Assembly (NCBI GenBank): GCA_937868765.1 | Contig: CALMNL010000016.1 | Location: 53,545 to 117,544, forward strand | From: an uncultured Desulfatitalea sp. | GTDB taxonomy: Bacteria; Desulfobacterota; Desulfobacteria; Desulfobacterales; Desulfosarcinaceae | DNA: 64,000 bases | Reading direction: 5' to 3' | Shown: positions 17,656 to 26,199 of the stretch, piece by piece | How positions within the stretch are numbered: position 1 is the first letter of the stretch | How the letters are laid out: every line of letters starts with the position of its first letter | Made by a program: the position numbers and the translations under genes | Notes under the pieces: generated by a model | What the model was told of the DNA's origin: nothing | Seen by the model: only the letters and a program-made list of their open reading frames with translations | Database searches by the model: none

Positions 17656-18285
17656 ATGGAAAGATTAAAAGCCAATTACGAAACCTTGATTCAGATCACC
17701 AAGGCGATTTCCACCATCCGGGACCCGGAAGAGATTGTGTTGATCACCGTCGAAGGCGTTACCCATGCACTCAACGTCAAAGGATGTGCCTTGTTCCTGT
17801 TCAGCCCGAAAAGCGAAGAACTCAAGCTCGCCGGCAGTTTCGGTTTGAGCCAGGAGTATCTGAACAAAGGGCCGATCAACGCCATGCGGTCGATTGCATC
17901 GGCGTTGAAGGAGCTGCAGCCGGTGGCCATTTTCGATGTGAGTGACGATCCGCGCATCCAGTATCCCGAAGCCGCTCAAAAAGAGGGGATCGCCTCGATT
18001 CTCTCCGTGCCCATTGTCATGGGCCGCGGGCTGTTCGGCTGCTTGCGGGTGTACACAGCCGTCCCCTGGGAGTTTACGTTGAACGATGTCAATTTTGTCC
18101 AGGCCGTCGCCCAGGTGGTGGGCATGTCCATCGAAATGTGCCGACTCAACAAAGGGCTCATGGAGAGCATCGACATCCTCAAAGGCATGCGCGATCCCAA
18201 GGCGGTTCATTACAAGAAGCGCACACCTTACGAGGGTGTGCCCAGAGGCTTCACGCCTAAAGAGATCGAGGAAGCCAACGCATGA
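17656..18285 (+). CDS. GAF-domain sensory protein
   Basis: A 209-residue, single-domain GAF protein. Residues about 15-165 show the GAF pattern: ALNVKGCALFLFSPKSEELK, AGSFGLSQEYLNKGP, the SILSVPIVMGRGLFGCLRVY strand pair, and the terminal helix FVQAVAQVVGMSIEM. No kinase, cyclase or HTH output is attached. Start ATG at 17656 follows AAAGGAGG. GAF domains bind small ligands or serve as protein contact modules; ligand unknown here. It is the last gene of a same-strand run with the receiver and LuxR-type regulator, and converges on the alcohol dehydrogenase gene. Confidence 0.88.
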   Translation: MERLKANYETLIQITKAISTIRDPEEIVLITVEGVTHALNVKGCALFLFSPKSEELKLAGSFGLSQEYLNKGPINAMRSIASALKELQPVAIFDVSDDPRIQYPEAAQKEGIASILSVPIVMGRGLFGCLRVYTAVPWEFTLNDVNFVQAVAQVVGMSIEMCRLNKGLMESIDILKGMRDPKAVHYKKRTPYEGVPRGFTPKEIEEANA

Positions 18286-18320
18286 CGGTCCGGCCAGGCG
18301 CGCCGGAAATCCCACCGGGA

Positions 18321-18353
18321 GGGCAGGGAGCGCTGAAAAGGGCGCTCCTGCCC
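18321..18353. terminator. Strong GC hairpin between convergent genes
   Basis: GGGCAGGGAGCGC at 18321-18333 pairs with GCGCTCCTGCCC at 18342-18353 with a single bulged G and an 8-base loop. It lies in the 81-base gap between the convergent GAF and alcohol dehydrogenase genes. No T tract follows, so intrinsic termination is uncertain. Confidence 0.45.
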
Positions 18354-18366
18354 CCAAACCGGCATG

Positions 18367-19401
18367 TCACACCTTGACCATGGCCTTGATCGCTTCCCGT
18401 GCGTCCATCGCCCGGTAGCCTTCGGGTACGCCAGGAAGTTCCACGGTGAGGTCCAGGACGGGTGAAGGATCGAGACGCCCTGACAGGACATCGGGCAGAA
18501 GCTCGGCGATATAGGCGCGCACCGGTGCCACGCCGCCCTGCAAGCCGATGTTATGGTAGAACATCCGCCGGAAATCCATGGCAGCGCTGTGATGTGGCAC
18601 CCCGACGAAGCCCACCCTCTGGCCGGGGCGACAGATGCCGATGGCGCTGTTGAGGGCCTCGCTCGTCCCCACGCATTCGAGCACCGCCTGGGCCCCACCC
18701 TTGGTCATTTCCAACACTTCGGCGACGGCTTGTTCGCCGCTGCTCATGACCAGGTCGGTAGCACCAAGTCTTTTAGCCAGATCCATGCGCCCGGCGCGGT
18801 GGCCCATCACGATGATCCGTTCGGCGCCCAACCGGCGGGCCGCCAGGACCCCGCACAAGCCTACTGCACCGTCCCCGACCACCGCCACCGTCGCACCCTT
18901 GCTTACGCCTGCACAGACGGCCGCATGGTGCCCGGTGCCCATGACGTCGGTGAGAGGCAATATGGCCTTCAGCAGGTCGGCATCGTTTTCGATGCTCGGG
19001 GGCAGCGCCACCAGATTGGCATCCGCATACGGGGCGCGCACCGCTTCGCCCTGTCCCCCGTCGTTCATAGTCCCCCAGAAGCCCCCATGGGCACAAGAGG
19101 TCTGCAGGCCTCTGCGGCAGAATTCACACTCGCCGTCGGAAAAGGCGAACGGTGCGATCACCCGGTCACCCTTTTTGACGGTGCGCACCCCGGGACCCAC
19201 CTCCTCGACGATTCCCATCCACTCGTGTCCCAATCGCCATCCCGGCTCGAAAGGCGTCAACCCCCTGTAAAACCAGAGATCCGAACCGCAGATGCAGGCG
19301 TGGGTGATTCGAACGACGGCATCGGTCGGCTCCTTGACCGACGGATCGGGGACCTGCTCGACCCGCACATCACCAGGTGCATGAAAAACGGTTGCTTTCA
19401 C
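18367..19401 (-). CDS. Zinc-dependent alcohol dehydrogenase (MDR superfamily)
   Basis: A 344-residue medium-chain dehydrogenase/reductase. Catalytic zinc ligands Cys38 (CICGSD) and His59-Glu60 (GHEWMG) are present. The structural zinc loop reads DGECEFCRRGLQTSC, with Asp89 in place of the first Cys followed by Cys92, Cys95 and Cys103; this substitution occurs in a known sub-branch and may still bind zinc. The Rossmann glycine motif is VAVVGDGAVG near 170-180. GTG start with AGGAGA seven bases upstream. Substrate unknown. Divergent from the RidA-like gene with a 475-base gap. Confidence 0.91.
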   Translation of the reverse strand: MKATVFHAPGDVRVEQVPDPSVKEPTDAVVRITHACICGSDLWFYRGLTPFEPGWRLGHEWMGIVEEVGPGVRTVKKGDRVIAPFAFSDGECEFCRRGLQTSCAHGGFWGTMNDGGQGEAVRAPYADANLVALPPSIENDADLLKAILPLTDVMGTGHHAAVCAGVSKGATVAVVGDGAVGLCGVLAARRLGAERIIVMGHRAGRMDLAKRLGATDLVMSSGEQAVAEVLEMTKGGAQAVLECVGTSEALNSAIGICRPGQRVGFVGVPHHSAAMDFRRMFYHNIGLQGGVAPVRAYIAELLPDVLSGRLDPSPVLDLTVELPGVPEGYRAMDAREAIKAMVKV

Positions 19402-19876
19402 TATTCGTCTCCTTTTTTCGATGGCTTAAGGGCTCACCCGCTCGCAGCGGCCTGCCTTTCCCCAGCCGACTGACAGTGACAGGCGCACCGCAGCAAAGGC
19501 TGAATGTAATTTCAGATACATTAAGGATGAAGCGAACGCCGCTCAACACCATAAGTTGGTTTTCCAGTTTTTCCTTTCGTCACGGATCGCAAACAACGTA
19601 GATACTGGTCAGGTAGCTGGATAAAAGTGTTTGATTTTCGTGATCACATAACGCTATCAACCGTTACCATTTCGTTTGATTACATATAGAGAGCCGCTTA
19701 AAAAGCGAAAAGGCGTTTTTTACACCCGTGTTATAGTCGATAGAGGAACGGCAAGGCGAATCCAAGCAAGCACAGCTGGGCTACGCAAGTTTTTACCAGG
19801 GCATGTTCGGGCCTTGACAGTGCGAATCGAAATGCTTCAGCCAACTGGGCCGCAACAGCGAAACAAGGAGAAGAAA
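19402..19876. other. Divergent intergenic region (alcohol dehydrogenase / RidA-like)
   Basis: 475 bases, mostly AT-rich between 19500 and 19730. It holds the 8-bp palindrome GTGATCAC at 19640-19647 and a short hairpin CGCTT/AAGCG near 19695-19707 followed shortly by TTTTTT. A TTGACA at about 19815 has no matching -10 element. The frame leading into the RidA-like gene is open back to 19676 but the ribosome site favours the start at 19877. Two opposing promoters are expected here. Confidence 0.5.
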
Positions 19877-20266
19877 ATGACCATCGAAAGCATCGTTCCG
19901 CCATCCGGTAAATCGGCGTACAAGCATTTTCATTTTTCACAGGCCGTCAAAAGCGCCGGGCTGTTGGTGTGCTCGGGACAGATCGGGACCAGGCCCGATC
20001 ACACCATCCCCGAAACGGCCGAAGAAGAGTTTCGCAACGCCTGGGCCGCCGTGGGCGTGGTGCTCAAGGAAGCCGGCCTCGGGTTCGAAGATATCATCGA
20101 GTACACCAGCTTTCACGTCGACTTGAGTAAGCACATCCGAACCTTTATGAAGGTCCGGGACGAGGTGTTGAAGGAACCCTGGCCCGCATGGACCGCCATC
20201 GGAATCACCGAACTGGCCATCCCGGGCGCCCGGGTGGAGATCCGTGTGATGGCCCGGGTTCGTTAG
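19877..20266 (+). CDS. RidA/YjgF/UK114-family protein (putative enamine/imine deaminase)
   Basis: A 129-residue RidA-superfamily protein. Family features: LLVCSGQIGTRPD near residue 35, the helix FRNAWAAVGVVLKEAGLGFEDI, YTSFHVDL, and the C-terminal strand IPGARVEIRVMARVR carrying the conserved Arg that binds the substrate carboxylate in active RidA. RidA proteins hydrolyse reactive enamine/imine intermediates from PLP enzymes; other subfamilies have unknown roles. Start ATG follows AAGGAG six bases upstream. Alone on its strand. Confidence 0.88.
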   Translation: MTIESIVPPSGKSAYKHFHFSQAVKSAGLLVCSGQIGTRPDHTIPETAEEEFRNAWAAVGVVLKEAGLGFEDIIEYTSFHVDLSKHIRTFMKVRDEVLKEPWPAWTAIGITELAIPGARVEIRVMARVR

Positions 20267-20509
20267 CCGGCTTTCGAAAAGTTTCGCCTATCGCCGGCAT
20301 GCACCGTTGCAAGGTCCTGAAGCCCCCTGATTGCCGCTTTCGGCTTTTCTCAAATCATGCTTAAGTGGCTGAACCGGGGTGGGCCGTTTATGCGATGCCC
20401 AGTTCCCGGGTGGTCCGTCGGAGGGGATTTTCCAGGGTGGCGATGGTGGGGGATAAAGCACGCCCTGCGATTGCCTTAAAAATTCAAATTACTACCAAAG
20501 AGGCCAGGC

Positions 20510-22138
20510 CTATCCCGGGTAGCGTCCATCGAATAGAATATGCAAATACGCCTTTGAAATCGCATCGGTGCCGGAAAAGTCCTGATCGGGGCGAGCATTC
20601 CTGCCGGCCATCTGCGCCCGAAGGCCGTCGGCCACCTTCTTGCCCAACTCCACGCCGAACTGGTCGAAGGAGTTGATCCCCCAGATGAAGCCTTCGTACA
20701 CGGTGCGCGCCTCGTAGAAGGCCAGAAGGCGCCCTACATTCTCCGGCGAAAGATCTTCCAGGATGATGGTGGAAGAGGGCCGGTTGCCGGTGAATTCGCG
20801 CGCCTTGTCGGTGTTGGGTTGTCCTACGGCCAGGGCCCGGGCCTGAGCCAGCAGGTTGGCCCACAGCTCCTGGTGGTTGGTGACGCCCTTGGAGTGCGCG
20901 GCATATCGGCTGTATTGCGGTGTGCGCACGCCGATGAAGTCGATGGGAAACGGTCGGCCCTGGTGCGCCAGTTGGAAGAACGAATGCTGGGCGTTGGTGC
21001 CCGGTTCGCCGAAGATCACCACCCCGGCCGGTTCGGACAGTGGCCGGCCCTCGATGTCCACGGCCTTGCCGTTGCTCTCCATGTTGAGTTGCTGAACATG
21101 AGGCGCCAGTTTGGCCAAAGGCTGGGCATAGGGGATGATGCCCTGCTGGGGGTAGCCCAGGTAGGTGGTGTTCCATACCGAAATCAGCGCGGCGATGAGC
21201 GGCAGATTCTCTTCCACCGGCGCGTTCAGGGCGTGGCGATCCATCTCCTCGGCCCCTTTGAGCAGGGCTTCGAAGCGGTCGTAACCCAGGAAGAGGCTCA
21301 GGGGTACGCCGCCCACGGCCGAGGTGACGCTGTAGCGGCCGCCGATGAAGTCGAACATGTGAAAGGTCTGCAGCACCGGCCGGCTGGGGTCGTCGCCGGG
21401 ACTGCCTTTGGCCGTGACGGTGACCATGTGCTTGGCCGGGTCCAGGCCCTTATCTCGCATGAACTGCTCGGCCTGAACGGTGTTGGCTGATGTCTCGGCG
21501 GTGGTGTAGCTTTTGGAAATGACCACCCAGAGGCTGGTGGCCGGATCGATGGCCGCGGCCACGGCGCCGAAATTGTGGATGTCCACGTTGGCCAGGTAGT
21601 GCAAGGAGATATCCTTGTCGGCCAGAGCGGCCAGGGCCGTAGAGACGAACTCGGTGCCCAGATAGGAGCCGCCGATGCCGATGACCACCACGTGGCGGAA
21701 ACGCTTGCCGCCGGCACCGGTGATCTTGCCGGCATGGACCTGATCGCAGAACTGTTGGATCTGCTCCCGGACACGGCGGATCTCGGGCATTATGTCCTGG
21801 CCATCGACCTTGACCGCCTTATGGCCGAAATCCCGGCAGGCGGTGTGCAGGACGCTGCGCTTTTCGGTGACATTGAGTCGCTCCCCCTGGCACATGCGGG
21901 CGAAACGAGCGCGCAGGCCCTGGCGTGATTCCAATTGAAACAGCAGGTCCCGGGAGGAATCGTCCAGACGCTGGCGGGAATAATCCAAAAACAAACCGCC
22001 GCCCCGGACCGAATAGCGTTCCAGGCGTCGGGGAGATTCGATGAGTTTGCCCAGATGGGCTTCGGGTCGCGCCATGGCCGCGGCCTGCTGGCGCAACAGA
22101 GGGTGTAGATCGGTCTGATCAAGGCGAAAGGGAGTCAT
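20510..22138 (-). CDS. pgi: Glucose-6-phosphate isomerase
   Basis: A 542-residue PGI, interconverting glucose 6-phosphate and fructose 6-phosphate in the cytosol. Seen: IGIGGSYLGTEF near 155 (phosphate loop), SKSYTTAET near 210, catalytic Glu in NMESNGKAVD near 360, the PGI signature GEPGTNAQHSFFQLAHQG near 383, and KGVTNHQELWANLLAQ with the C-terminal signature INSFDQFGVELGK. Start ATG at 22138 has GAGGAGG upstream; the 16-residue open extension has no family match. It follows the lipid-transport genes by 137 bases on the same strand and may be cotranscribed or separate. Confidence 0.97.
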   Translation of the reverse strand: MTPFRLDQTDLHPLLRQQAAAMARPEAHLGKLIESPRRLERYSVRGGGLFLDYSRQRLDDSSRDLLFQLESRQGLRARFARMCQGERLNVTEKRSVLHTACRDFGHKAVKVDGQDIMPEIRRVREQIQQFCDQVHAGKITGAGGKRFRHVVVIGIGGSYLGTEFVSTALAALADKDISLHYLANVDIHNFGAVAAAIDPATSLWVVISKSYTTAETSANTVQAEQFMRDKGLDPAKHMVTVTAKGSPGDDPSRPVLQTFHMFDFIGGRYSVTSAVGGVPLSLFLGYDRFEALLKGAEEMDRHALNAPVEENLPLIAALISVWNTTYLGYPQQGIIPYAQPLAKLAPHVQQLNMESNGKAVDIEGRPLSEPAGVVIFGEPGTNAQHSFFQLAHQGRPFPIDFIGVRTPQYSRYAAHSKGVTNHQELWANLLAQARALAVGQPNTDKAREFTGNRPSSTIILEDLSPENVGRLLAFYEARTVYEGFIWGINSFDQFGVELGKKVADGLRAQMAGRNARPDQDFSGTDAISKAYLHILFDGRYPG

Positions 22139-22275
22139 GGGCCATCCTCCTCGGGTTAGAGCCGAATGGTGCGCGCGTACCTTCACCGGAAGACAAAAGG
22201 AACCGGGTTCGCGTACGAGTAGGAGTACGACAGCAGGTGCCTCGGGTCAATGAAAAGATGCAACATCCGAGAAGG

Positions 22276-22908
22276 CTATTGCGACAAATGGCGATAGATC
22301 TCTGCGATCATCTCCCCGGAGATTTGGGAAACGGCCGTGCTCATGGCCACCGACAGGGCGGCGGGGGCCGCCTCACGACAGGGGCTCTTGGCGCTGAAAG
22401 TCTTTTGGAAAAGAATGCGCCGGACTGGGTCGGGTTCACGTGCATCGATCAGGGAGATGCTGACCCTGAGCGAAGCTTGGGGCGGCTGGACAGAATCTTC
22501 TTCGAGGAACTCTTCGATCCAGCCTGTGACCAGATGGGTGGGCGGCGAGGCGCCATCCGGCGACCAGACCGCCTGGAACGCGTTGGCCTGGCGCAAATCC
22601 CGGGCCAGGCTGTAGGCGAGCAGCTCGCCGGGTTGGGCCACCCATTGAAAGTGGGCATATGCATTGCGGTGCAGCCCTTTGTCCGCGTAAACCATGCGCT
22701 GGGAATTGAACGGGGGGCTGGCTGAGAAACGTTCCACACGCAACACCCAGGGCAACGTCTTGGAGAAAGTCCGGGCGGCAGGTGCATAGTCCAGGGTGTA
22801 GTAGTAAACCGGTTTGGAAATGGACGGCGAGCGCATGCACGCCGATAATGCGAACACCGTCACCAGCGCTACGATCAACCAGATGCACTTGATTCGACAG
22901 GCAATCAT
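22276..22908 (-). CDS. ABC-type transport auxiliary lipoprotein (PqiC/YmbA-like)
   Basis: A 210-residue lipoprotein: signal sequence WLIVALVTVFALSAC with lipobox LSAC near residue 24. The body fits the ABC_trans_aux/PqiC pattern with YYYTLDY after the lipobox, VERFSASPPFNSQRMVY and ALAYSLARDL-like segments. Such proteins sit in the outer membrane and partner MCE-domain lipid transporters. Start ATG at 22908 has CAGGAGA five bases upstream; 27 bases separate it from the MlaD-like stop, supporting one operon. Confidence 0.85.
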   Translation of the reverse strand: MIACRIKCIWLIVALVTVFALSACMRSPSISKPVYYYTLDYAPAARTFSKTLPWVLRVERFSASPPFNSQRMVYADKGLHRNAYAHFQWVAQPGELLAYSLARDLRQANAFQAVWSPDGASPPTHLVTGWIEEFLEEDSVQPPQASLRVSISLIDAREPDPVRRILFQKTFSAKSPCREAAPAALSVAMSTAVSQISGEMIAEIYRHLSQ

Positions 22909-22935
22909 GGAATCTCCTGATTCATGCAGCATCCC

Positions 22936-23946
22936 TTAGGGCGCCGCCGGTTTTTCCACCGGTGGCCCGCTGAAAACGATCTGGGAAGGATCGGCGGCCA
23001 CCCGGTCGAGGAGCCGGTTGAGGGAATCTCCTGCTTTTTCGATACGATCCAGGGTGACCAGAATCTCGCCCTGCATGCGATCCACCTTGCGATCGGTGTT
23101 TTCCATCAGCACAGCGGCTGTCTCCATGGCCCGCTTGAGCTGCTGGGTCGAATCCCGCAGGTCGGCGGTCACTTGCTGCAAGTCGCCGCCACTGGCGTCG
23201 ATGAGCTTTTCCAGACGGCCCACGGTCTGGCGGATGTCGCTGATGCCGCCGTCGGCGTTGACCGCCATTTGATTCAGGCTCACGGCCGTTTGTTGGAAAG
23301 TGTGCATGAGGCGGTCGGTCTTTTCCGACTGTACGAGTTGCTGGACGTGCTTGAGGGTAACCTGGAGGTCGGCTGCCATCTGGTCGATCTTGGCCTCGTC
23401 GAGGGTCCGGTTGATCTTCTTGAGGGCCGTGACCAGTTCGCTGGAAATGGTCTTGGTATCCAGGGAGCGGAAGATGGCGAAGACATCTTCGAGGCCTTTG
23501 AACAGCATGGAGATCTCCGAAGGCCGCGTGGGCAGCACGGGGTAGCGCGGCGCAAAGTCCGACGGCGGGTAGATCAGGCGTTCGCTGTTTTGCTTGCGCT
23601 CCAATTCGATGAACATCAGACCGGTGATGCCCACCGATTTCAGTTGGGCCACGATGACGTCGTTCGCCCGCTGGGGCTGTAGATCGCCTTCGATCTTCAT
23701 GATCACCTCGATGAGCCGCTCGTCGGGGGCCACACCGATCTCCTGCACCCGGCCGATGCGCACGCCGCGGTATTTGACCGGAGAATCCTTGTCCAGTCCC
23801 TGAACCGATTCATCGAAGTAGGCCACGAAGTAAAGGCCTTTTTCCAGGTAGTTGGACATACCCAGCCACACGATGCCCACCACGATCACCGTCACGCCGA
23901 CGATCAGGAACAGGCCTACACTGAATTTGGTCTTTAGGGTCGCCAT
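22936..23946 (-). CDS. MCE-domain (MlaD-like) lipid transport protein
   Basis: A 336-residue protein: N-terminal membrane anchor (VGLFLIVGVTVIVVGIVWLG, residues 10-29), one MCE domain (about 38-120, with SPVKYRGVRIGRVQEI and SVGITGLMFIELE), and a long helical C-terminal region with heptad-like repeats (VNADGGISDIRQTVGRLEKL). It is the periplasmic channel component of an Mla/Pqi-type phospholipid transporter. Start ATG at 23946 overlaps the MlaF-like gene by 13 bases. The C-terminal helices may form a needle-like bundle reaching towards the auxiliary lipoprotein (inference from family). Confidence 0.94.
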   Translation of the reverse strand: MATLKTKFSVGLFLIVGVTVIVVGIVWLGMSNYLEKGLYFVAYFDESVQGLDKDSPVKYRGVRIGRVQEIGVAPDERLIEVIMKIEGDLQPQRANDVIVAQLKSVGITGLMFIELERKQNSERLIYPPSDFAPRYPVLPTRPSEISMLFKGLEDVFAIFRSLDTKTISSELVTALKKINRTLDEAKIDQMAADLQVTLKHVQQLVQSEKTDRLMHTFQQTAVSLNQMAVNADGGISDIRQTVGRLEKLIDASGGDLQQVTADLRDSTQQLKRAMETAAVLMENTDRKVDRMQGEILVTLDRIEKAGDSLNRLLDRVAADPSQIVFSGPPVEKPAAP

Positions 23947-24719
23947 AACACTCGCTTGGAAAGACTGGCCTGCCGGTTGAAGAACTGGCGCACCACCGGG
24001 TTCGGGCTCTTGGTTTTGAGTTCGTTGGGATCTCCCTGGGCCACGATCCCCTTGGCCGACTTGTCCAGCATCACCACGCGGTGGGCCACCCGGAAGATGA
24101 TGTTCAGAGAGTGGGTGACGATCACCAGGGTGGTGCCGATGCTGTGGTTGATGCGCAGGATCAACTCCTCGATCTCCGCCGAGATCACCGGGTCCAGGCC
24201 GGCAGTGGGTTCGTCCAGGAACACGATTTCCGGATTCAAGGCCAGGGCCCTGGCCAGGCCGGCGCGTTTGATCATGCCGCCGCTCAGCTCCGAGGGCAGA
24301 TGGTTTTCGTAGCCGCCCAGATCCACGCTGCACAGTTTCATGCGGACCAGACTGGCGATGGCCGCCGATGGCAGGTCGGTGTACTCGCGGATGGGCAGGG
24401 CCACGTTTTCGGCAATGGTCATGGAGCCGAACAGAGCGCCCCCCTGGAACAGGATGCCGATTTTGCGCAAAGCCTGGGCAAAGGCCGCTTCGTCGCCGGT
24501 GGTGATGTCGATGTCGTCGATGAGGATGCGCCCGGCATACGGCTGGCGCAGACCGATGAGGTGTCGCAAAAGGGTGGTTTTGCCGCAGCCGCTGCCGCCG
24601 ATGATGGCCAGGATCTCGCCTTTATATACCTCCAGGTTGACGGCCTTCAATACGGGATCGTCTCCGTAACGGGCTTCCATATCGCGCACCTGGATGATGG
24701 TTTTGGGCGTCGTTTCCAT
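23934..24719 (-). CDS. MlaF-like ABC transporter ATPase
   Basis: A 261-residue ATPase: Walker A GGSGCGKTT (near residue 41), Q-loop LFQGGALFGSMTI, signature LSGGMIKRAGLARAL, Walker B IVFLDEPTAGLDPV. The LSGGMxKR signature is typical of the Mla/Mkl group. It starts one base after the MlaE-like stop and overlaps the MlaD-like start, so translation of the three is tightly coupled. Drives lipid transport between the membranes. Confidence 0.95.
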   Translation of the reverse strand: METTPKTIIQVRDMEARYGDDPVLKAVNLEVYKGEILAIIGGSGCGKTTLLRHLIGLRQPYAGRILIDDIDITTGDEAAFAQALRKIGILFQGGALFGSMTIAENVALPIREYTDLPSAAIASLVRMKLCSVDLGGYENHLPSELSGGMIKRAGLARALALNPEIVFLDEPTAGLDPVISAEIEELILRINHSIGTTLVIVTHSLNIIFRVAHRVVMLDKSAKGIVAQGDPNELKTKSPNPVVRQFFNRQASLSKRVLWRP

Positions 24720-24720
24720 A

Positions 24721-25866
24721 TCACCAGTAACTGCGGATCACTGCAAAAATGGAGTCGAACAATATGATCAAAAAAATGCCGCTGACCACGGCCGACGTGG
24801 CCGCGTTGCCCACTTCGGCCGAACCGCCCCGCACCTCGAACCCGCGCAGGCAACCGATCCATGCAATGAGACCGGCGAAAACCACGCTTTTGGCCAGGCC
24901 CCAGAGGAATTCGAAGAGCGACAATGCCTTGAGAGTTTGGTCGATGTAGGTGCTGACGGTCACATCGAGCATGCTCACGCTGATGGTCATGCCCCCCAGG
25001 ATGGCGAAGAGGTCGGCGAAAAGGGTCAGCAGCGGCACCACGGCCACCGCGGCCACAACCCGCGGCACAGCCAGGAACAAGGCCGGATTGAAACCCATGG
25101 TGAAGAGGGCGTCCACTTCGTCGGAGATACGCATGGTGCCGATTTCGGCAGCGAAGGCCGAGCCCGAGCGGCCGGCCACCACGATGGCGGTCATGATTGG
25201 ACCCAGTTCCGAGACCATGGCCAGGGCCACCAGTTGGGCCACGTAGATGCTGGCGCCGAACTGTTCCAGCTGGAGGCTGGAGACGAAGGCCATGATCAGT
25301 CCGAGCAGAAAGCTGATCAATCCCACGATGGGTACGGCGTCCACGCCGGTTTTTTGCATCAGCACCACCGTGTCGCCTTTGCGCAGGCGGCGCGGGTGCA
25401 GGCACACATCGACCAGGCTCAAGGCCACTGACCCCAGGAAAGAGATCAAAAAGCGGACGTTGTCAGCCACCTTGAAGGTTGCAGAGCCCAAGCGGATGAC
25501 AACGCTTTCCGGCTTCTTGGACTGGAGGGGGGCGCACAGATTGGGGTTGTCGAAGTTGGTCAAGCCCAGGATTTCGGCGACTCGGGGCGGCGGCGTGCTG
25601 ATGCGCAGGGGAACTTCGGTTTTTTGCAGATGGCGCCGCAGTTCACTCAGCACCAGAACGCCGAAATCGTCGAAGTAGGTGGTGCGGTTCAGATCCACGG
25701 TCACGTGGCGCGGCTGCCGGCCGGTCACATCGGCCACCAGCTGATCGAGCAGGCGACCCGCCACCTGGTGATCGATGCGTCCGAGCAATTGGATGCCGAT
25801 GGCGCCATCTTCGCTGGCGGCCAGGTGGTAGCGTTCGGTTTCGGCACGGACCGTTTCGGTCATCAT
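24721..25866 (-). CDS. MlaE-like permease with N-terminal STAS domain
   Basis: A 381-residue fusion. Residues about 15-115 are a STAS-like domain (VTVDLNRTTYFDDFGVLVLS), the role played by separate MlaB in E. coli. Residues about 120-381 are the MlaE permease (VPIVGLISFLLGLIMAFVSS, ELGPIMTAIVVAGRSGSAFA, EVDALFTMGFNP). Start ATG at 25866 has AGAAAGGGAA upstream; an adjacent ATG at 25863 is an alternative. First gene of the transporter set permease-ATPase-MCE-lipoprotein. No MlaC or MlaA homologue is visible, fitting a simplified or Pqi-like system. Confidence 0.95.
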   Translation of the reverse strand: MMTETVRAETERYHLAASEDGAIGIQLLGRIDHQVAGRLLDQLVADVTGRQPRHVTVDLNRTTYFDDFGVLVLSELRRHLQKTEVPLRISTPPPRVAEILGLTNFDNPNLCAPLQSKKPESVVIRLGSATFKVADNVRFLISFLGSVALSLVDVCLHPRRLRKGDTVVLMQKTGVDAVPIVGLISFLLGLIMAFVSSLQLEQFGASIYVAQLVALAMVSELGPIMTAIVVAGRSGSAFAAEIGTMRISDEVDALFTMGFNPALFLAVPRVVAAVAVVPLLTLFADLFAILGGMTISVSMLDVTVSTYIDQTLKALSLFEFLWGLAKSVVFAGLIAWIGCLRGFEVRGGSAEVGNAATSAVVSGIFLIILFDSIFAVIRSYW

Positions 25867-25934
25867 CGAGTTCCCTTTCTGGGATGATTCAACCAATGCC
25901 GAAATCATCGGCCTTTCGGCCGTGAAAATTAAAT

Positions 25935-26165
25935 CTATTTTGAGTCCTTACCTTCCAATTGAAGGACAAACGGCTCCAGGGCGGAGTGGGCGCGACAGGT
26001 CGGAATGCCCTGGGCCAAATAGGTCTGGACGCGGTCCAGCGTCTTGCAATCGGGAAAGCACCGTGGAAAACGATGGTGGGCGGCGCAGCCCCGGCAGGGG
26101 CTCTTGATCAGGTGGCCGATTTCGATATCCAATTTTCTCTGACCGTATTGCTTGCGTAAATCCAT
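25935..26165 (-). CDS. Small cysteine-rich protein of unknown function
   Basis: A 76-residue protein with the cluster CRGCAAHHRFPRCFPDC (residues about 24-40) and a fifth Cys in GIPTC near 56. The Cys/His spacing suggests metal or Fe-S binding, but I do not recognise the family. Start ATG at 26165 preceded by a modest AAAGG. It sits 34 bases after the acyl-CoA synthetase stop and 68 bases before the MlaE-like gene, all on the same strand, so it is probably cotranscribed with one of them. Confidence 0.72.
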   Translation of the reverse strand: MDLRKQYGQRKLDIEIGHLIKSPCRGCAAHHRFPRCFPDCKTLDRVQTYLAQGIPTCRAHSALEPFVLQLEGKDSK

Positions 26166-26199
26166 CGAAGCATCGCCTTTTGGTTGGTCCGGAACCCTA

